A stretch of DNA of 9,953 nt, from contig CAISVC010000703.1 of NCBI GenBank assembly GCA_903888815.1, forward strand, positions 1 through 9,953. The letters are read 5' to 3'. This document shows, piece after piece, positions 7,330-9,953 of the stretch. The notes beneath the pieces were generated by a model. It saw only the letters and a list, made by a program, of their open reading frames with translations. It did not search any database and was not told where the DNA came from. Both the position numbers and the translations under genes were made by a program. Numbering within the stretch: position 1 is the stretch's first letter; the number at the start of each line of letters is the position of its first letter. Origin of the DNA: an uncultured Fibrobacterota bacterium (GTDB lineage: Bacteria > Fibrobacterota > Chitinivibrionia > Chitinivibrionales > Chitinispirillaceae).

Positions 7330-9135
7330 CTATTTAACAAATCGTACTGCATTACCCTTTTTGCCGTCGGGTAATGTAAGCACACCGAAATAGGCGCCGG
7401 GAGCAAGAGGCACCCTTGCTGTATTCCATATGAATTCCCCGGCCGGTGCCATAGTCTCCTGCCGGTACACGGTACGGCCGGAGATATCAACGATGTTCAG
7501 ATTGACTCTTCCCGCTTTTTCCAGTATGCAGGTGCGGGGAGCAACGCCGCGGCGCTGCCCATTCCGGTTCAGAATCTGCGATGTCGCATTCTGAAATGCC
7601 TTGAACTCGACAATGCTGACACGGTCGGCATAGTCGGTCTGAATAATAGTATTGATTTGGTTCACCGCTGTCGGAAGATTTGCAGACAACACCGTAATTC
7701 TCATGTATCGCGCTGTTACTCTGCCGGTATCGGTTATCGGTGACACATTTTCCGTATTCGCTGACCTGTCCGCATGCATATGCCATGCGGTCGAGCTCTG
7801 GGCAGCCGTGATATTTGCGGCCTCGGATGCTGCCAGATATTCGATCCTGTACCGGTACCAGCGCATCACATATTCAAAGGTCGATTCGCACCTGCCAACC
7901 GAATAATTTGCGCCAAGATCGACGATAAGGTTTCCGGGAAGCGTGGTCGGCGCCCAGCGGGTCCCGTTATTCCGGTCAACAGCATATGAACCTTTATAGA
8001 AGCCGGTGATTGCAGCAAAATTTTCTCCATTACCCGTACCACCTTTATAATTGCTCTCGCTTGATGCGAGTACCGTTTTACCGAAAGCGAGATCGGTTTC
8101 CATGGCCGCACGGCCGGCGGCAACCAGCGTTTCGAGCGAACCGGTTCCTGCCCACACGCCCTCCTGCGTCTGGACCCCGGTGCTGATGTTGTCCCCGCTG
8201 AAGGTGATCTGATTGATGCAGGTCTGGCGCTTCACATCTACGTACTGATAATGCTGCCGGTGGTAACAAATGTACCAGTTATTTCCATATTGTAAAATGG
8301 AGTTATGCCCCGGCCCCAGAATATTGGTGGCGTTATTTCGCTGTACAATGATCCGGTTAATATATGTAAAGGGGCCGACCGGCGATGCGGCAACAGCGTA
8401 TTGCACATTATAGTTCTGACAGGCGCTGTTGGAGTAGGTGATGAAATATCTCCCATTGTTTTTAAACATGCAGGAACCTTCAAGATAATTGGTAAGGCCG
8501 GTGAGCCGTTTGAATTTATGGGTGGTGCCGTCGGTCATTCTCGCATCGGTATTGTCAATGGTAACCAGATAATTCGCTGCAAAGGAGAGTTTCGCGATAC
8601 CGCAGCCGCCACCGCCGCCGAAGGTCATGTATACGGTGTTGGTGTCGACAAAGAACTGTGCGTCGAACCAGTCATTGGATCCCCACATCTGTCCCGATGT
8701 ATAGAGCGCCGTGTTTCCTGAAGCCGCATTAGTCCATGGACCGAGCGGAGAGGTGGAATAGGCGATATAGGTGCCGTTGCCGATCGCATACATCAGGTAA
8801 TACCGGCCGTTTGTCGGGTGCCTGATGACCGAAGGCGCCCAGAGCGGAGAGGTGGTCCATGACGCAGGCAGCACCATGGGCTGACATTTCCAATGGACAA
8901 AATCGGACGAAGACCAGACCTGCGGTTCTGAACTGTAGCTTATCCATAAGCCGTCGGTTGTCGAGTAGATGTGAAAAGCCCTTGTGATGCTGTCGTAGAC
9001 TATCGAAGGATCGGCAAAGTATCCCGGCACAACCGGGTTACCGTTCTCCGGAGTGTTCCAGGCTGCCTCAACCGATCCGGCAATACCGAATACAGCCAGT
9101 AAAATTATTGCTCTCAAAATCCTCATCTGAGTCAT
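7330..9135 (-). CDS. Secreted GH43 glycosidase with F5/8-type C (discoidin/CBM32-like) domain and C-terminal sorting-like tail
   Basis: The 601-residue protein has a signal peptide (1 to about 24, ending GSVEA). The GH43 five-bladed propeller spans about 25-335 and carries the expected triad: Asp42 in 'YFADPSI' (base), Asp158 in 'DWFDAQFF' (pKa modulator) and Glu219 in 'YLEGSCMFK' (general acid). 'LWAPSVIR' (98-105) and 'GPGHNSI' (274-280), with the conserved propeller His277, also fit. Residues about 348-514 form an F5/8-type C domain: 'FGKTVLASSE' (351-360), 'AVDRNNGTRWAP' (385-396), 'NLIVDLGANYSVGRCE' (402-417), 'RYMRITVLSA' (476-485) and 'VSIVEFKAF' (506-514), probably a glycan-binding module. 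A tail at about 540-601 carries 'LNIVDISGRTVYRQE' and 'PGAYFGVLTLPDGK', like the GH51 tail. GH43 members are arabinofuranosidases, arabinanases, xylosidases or galactanases; the choice cannot be made from motifs alone. The start is supported by AGAGGAG about 7 bases before the ATG. It is the first hydrolase after the promoter at 9184-9212. Confidence 0.93.
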   Translation of the reverse strand: MTQMRILRAIILLAVFGIAGSVEAAWNTPENGNPVVPGYFADPSIVYDSITRAFHIYSTTDGLWISYSSEPQVWSSSDFVHWKCQPMVLPASWTTSPLWAPSVIRHPTNGRYYLMYAIGNGTYIAYSTSPLGPWTNAASGNTALYTSGQMWGSNDWFDAQFFVDTNTVYMTFGGGGGCGIAKLSFAANYLVTIDNTDARMTDGTTHKFKRLTGLTNYLEGSCMFKNNGRYFITYSNSACQNYNVQYAVAASPVGPFTYINRIIVQRNNATNILGPGHNSILQYGNNWYICYHRQHYQYVDVKRQTCINQITFSGDNISTGVQTQEGVWAGTGSLETLVAAGRAAMETDLAFGKTVLASSESNYKGGTGNGENFAAITGFYKGSYAVDRNNGTRWAPTTLPGNLIVDLGANYSVGRCESTFEYVMRWYRYRIEYLAASEAANITAAQSSTAWHMHADRSANTENVSPITDTGRVTARYMRITVLSANLPTAVNQINTIIQTDYADRVSIVEFKAFQNATSQILNRNGQRRGVAPRTCILEKAGRVNLNIVDISGRTVYRQETMAPAGEFIWNTARVPLAPGAYFGVLTLPDGKKGNAVRFVK

Positions 9136-9183
9136 CGCTCCGCTCCTCTTTAATTATTGATAAACATCTCCGATTCTAATTAC

Positions 9184-9212
9184 ATAATATAATATAGAAG
9201 CTTTTTTACCAA
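9184..9212 (-). promoter_or_regulatory. Sigma70-type promoter for the GH43-GH2 transcript
   Basis: On the minus strand TTGGTA (9212-9207) and TATTAT (9189-9184) are separated by 17 bases, the optimal spacing, within very AT-rich DNA. Transcription would start near 9177, giving a leader of about 40 bases to the GH43 start. The gap 9136-9385 holds no other gene that I can support. TACATAA occurs at 9181-9187 and again at 9260-9266, which could be chance in such DNA. Confidence 0.48.
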
Positions 9213-9385
9213 TGCGCCACAGTTTTTGTTCTATAAATATTGCATATTTTACCAAATAATACATAACATATTAATTTATAATGCTTCCTAATGCTCTATC
9301 GTTTTTAAAATTGTGATTTTGTATGCAGATTCCGGCATGGAATTAATACAGAACGTCTGGAAAACGAACCAGAGAGGCAGTTGAG

Positions 9386-9953
9386 CTACTTGTTGTAGAT
9401 TGATGAGGAGTATTTCTGTTGAACATCCATCGCTCGTTGCAATGTCCGTTCAGCTTCTTCCAAGCGTCCGGCAGCTTTATATGCTGTTATGAGTTTTTGC
9501 CATATATCAATCACCATCGGCATATAATATACCGCCTTCTCATAAGCACCTATTGCCTCCCGCTGATTTCCCTGTTCAAAATAATTATCACCCAGTTTGT
9601 AATATGCTAAACCATACTCCGGATTATAGTCCAGAGCTTTTTTACAAAGCGCGATTGATTCTTCAAGACCTGTGACCGCCTTTCCTGTTGCAAGCCTCAG
9701 ATAAACATCGGCATACAATTGTGCAATATAGCGCGACCGGATTTTTTCTATTTTTTCGACTTCAGCGCGAGACATAGGCGGAAGGTAATACTTCAACGGA
9801 GCGAGATTTTTTCTTATGGAATCAGCGTTCCAAATAACCAGCCATTCCTGCCTGTTTTTCAGCATATCATATTTTGCAAAGGTATATTCCAGATCAGGAT
9901 GGTTATCGGTAACAGGAACGGCAGCCAGGGAAAACCGCTGCAATTCAGCCGGC
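9386..9953 (-). CDS. TPR-repeat protein, C-terminal part; probably the end of an aminopropyltransferase-like/TPR membrane fusion (cut by window edge)
   Basis: The frame is open to the right edge, so the true start lies outside the window; a TTG at 9943 is not needed as a start. About 189 residues are visible. The first part contains 'VTDNHPDLEYTFAKY', close to the 'TDDxPxLEf' segment that ends the spermidine-synthase-like domain of multi-membrane fused proteins. After a linker come TPR units with typical spacing: 'ALDYNPEYGLAYYKLGDNYF', 'GNQREAIGAYEKAVYYMP', and 'WQKLITAYKAAGRLEEAERT'. The stop is TAG at 9388-9386. TPR repeats are certain and mediate protein-protein contacts; the upstream domain is inferred from a short motif. 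It has no visible link to polysaccharide use and is followed by a 250-base gap with its own promoter, so it is probably a separate transcription unit that marks the edge of the glycan locus. Confidence 0.75.
   Translation of the reverse strand, partial: PAELQRFSLAAVPVTDNHPDLEYTFAKYDMLKNRQEWLVIWNADSIRKNLAPLKYYLPPMSRAEVEKIEKIRSRYIAQLYADVYLRLATGKAVTGLEESIALCKKALDYNPEYGLAYYKLGDNYFEQGNQREAIGAYEKAVYYMPMVIDIWQKLITAYKAAGRLEEAERTLQRAMDVQQKYSSSIYNK

Noticed and set aside
9345..9362. Short CAGA/TCTG inverted repeat after the TPR gene as a terminator
   Set aside because: The stem is only 4 bases and has no T run after it.

Overview
This 9,953-base window looks like part of a polysaccharide-degradation locus from a Gram-negative, plant- or detritus-fibre-degrading bacterium. 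All seven genes I can support lie on the minus strand, so the order of transcription runs from the right end of the window to the left. Six of the seven encode proteins with export signals. Three are recognisable glycoside hydrolases (GH43, GH2, GH51), one is a probable additional GH43/GH117-like beta-propeller cut by the left edge, one is a non-catalytic binding-type surface protein, and one is an outer-membrane beta-barrel. Two enzymes end in a 'DI.GR' beta-sandwich tail of the type seen in Bacteroidota and Fibrobacterota secreted proteins. The binding protein ends in a Cys-rich, hydrophobic, basic sorting tail. With the absence of SusC/SusD/TonB-dependent genes here, this makes me favour Fibrobacterota (Chitinivibrionia-like) or a related fibre-degrading lineage. 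That assignment is inference, not proof.

Layout from right to left. (i) 9386-9953: C-terminal part of a TPR protein that probably belongs to the membrane-bound aminopropyltransferase-like/TPR fusion family; it looks unrelated to the sugar genes. (ii) 9136-9385: AT-rich gap with a good sigma70-like promoter. (iii) 7330-9135: secreted GH43 with an F5/8-type carbohydrate-binding domain and a C-terminal sorting-like tail. (iv) 4996-7266: secreted GH2 beta-galactosidase-like enzyme, 63 bases downstream. (v) 4765-4995: AT-rich gap, weak promoter candidate. (vi) 2995-4764: secreted GH51 alpha-L-arabinofuranosidase with a sorting-like tail. (vii) 2912-2994: short gap with an extended -10 promoter. 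(viii) 1865-2911, 505-1818 and 1-486: a tight three-gene run (gaps of 46 and 18 bases) encoding a sugar-binding-like/Ig-like surface protein, an outer-membrane barrel, and the start of another GH-type beta-propeller.

How they may work together: GH51 and GH43 are the usual pair for removing and cutting L-arabinofuranosyl residues, and GH2 would remove beta-linked galactose or a similar sugar. The likely target is therefore an arabinose-rich plant polymer such as arabinan, arabinogalactan or arabinoxylan. The binding protein and barrel would hold the glycan or pass oligosaccharides at the outer membrane. Known: the enzyme families and their catalytic motifs. Inferred: the substrate, the coordination of the genes, and the role of the barrel. 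No RNA genes, insertion sequences, CRISPR arrays or convincing intrinsic terminators were seen.
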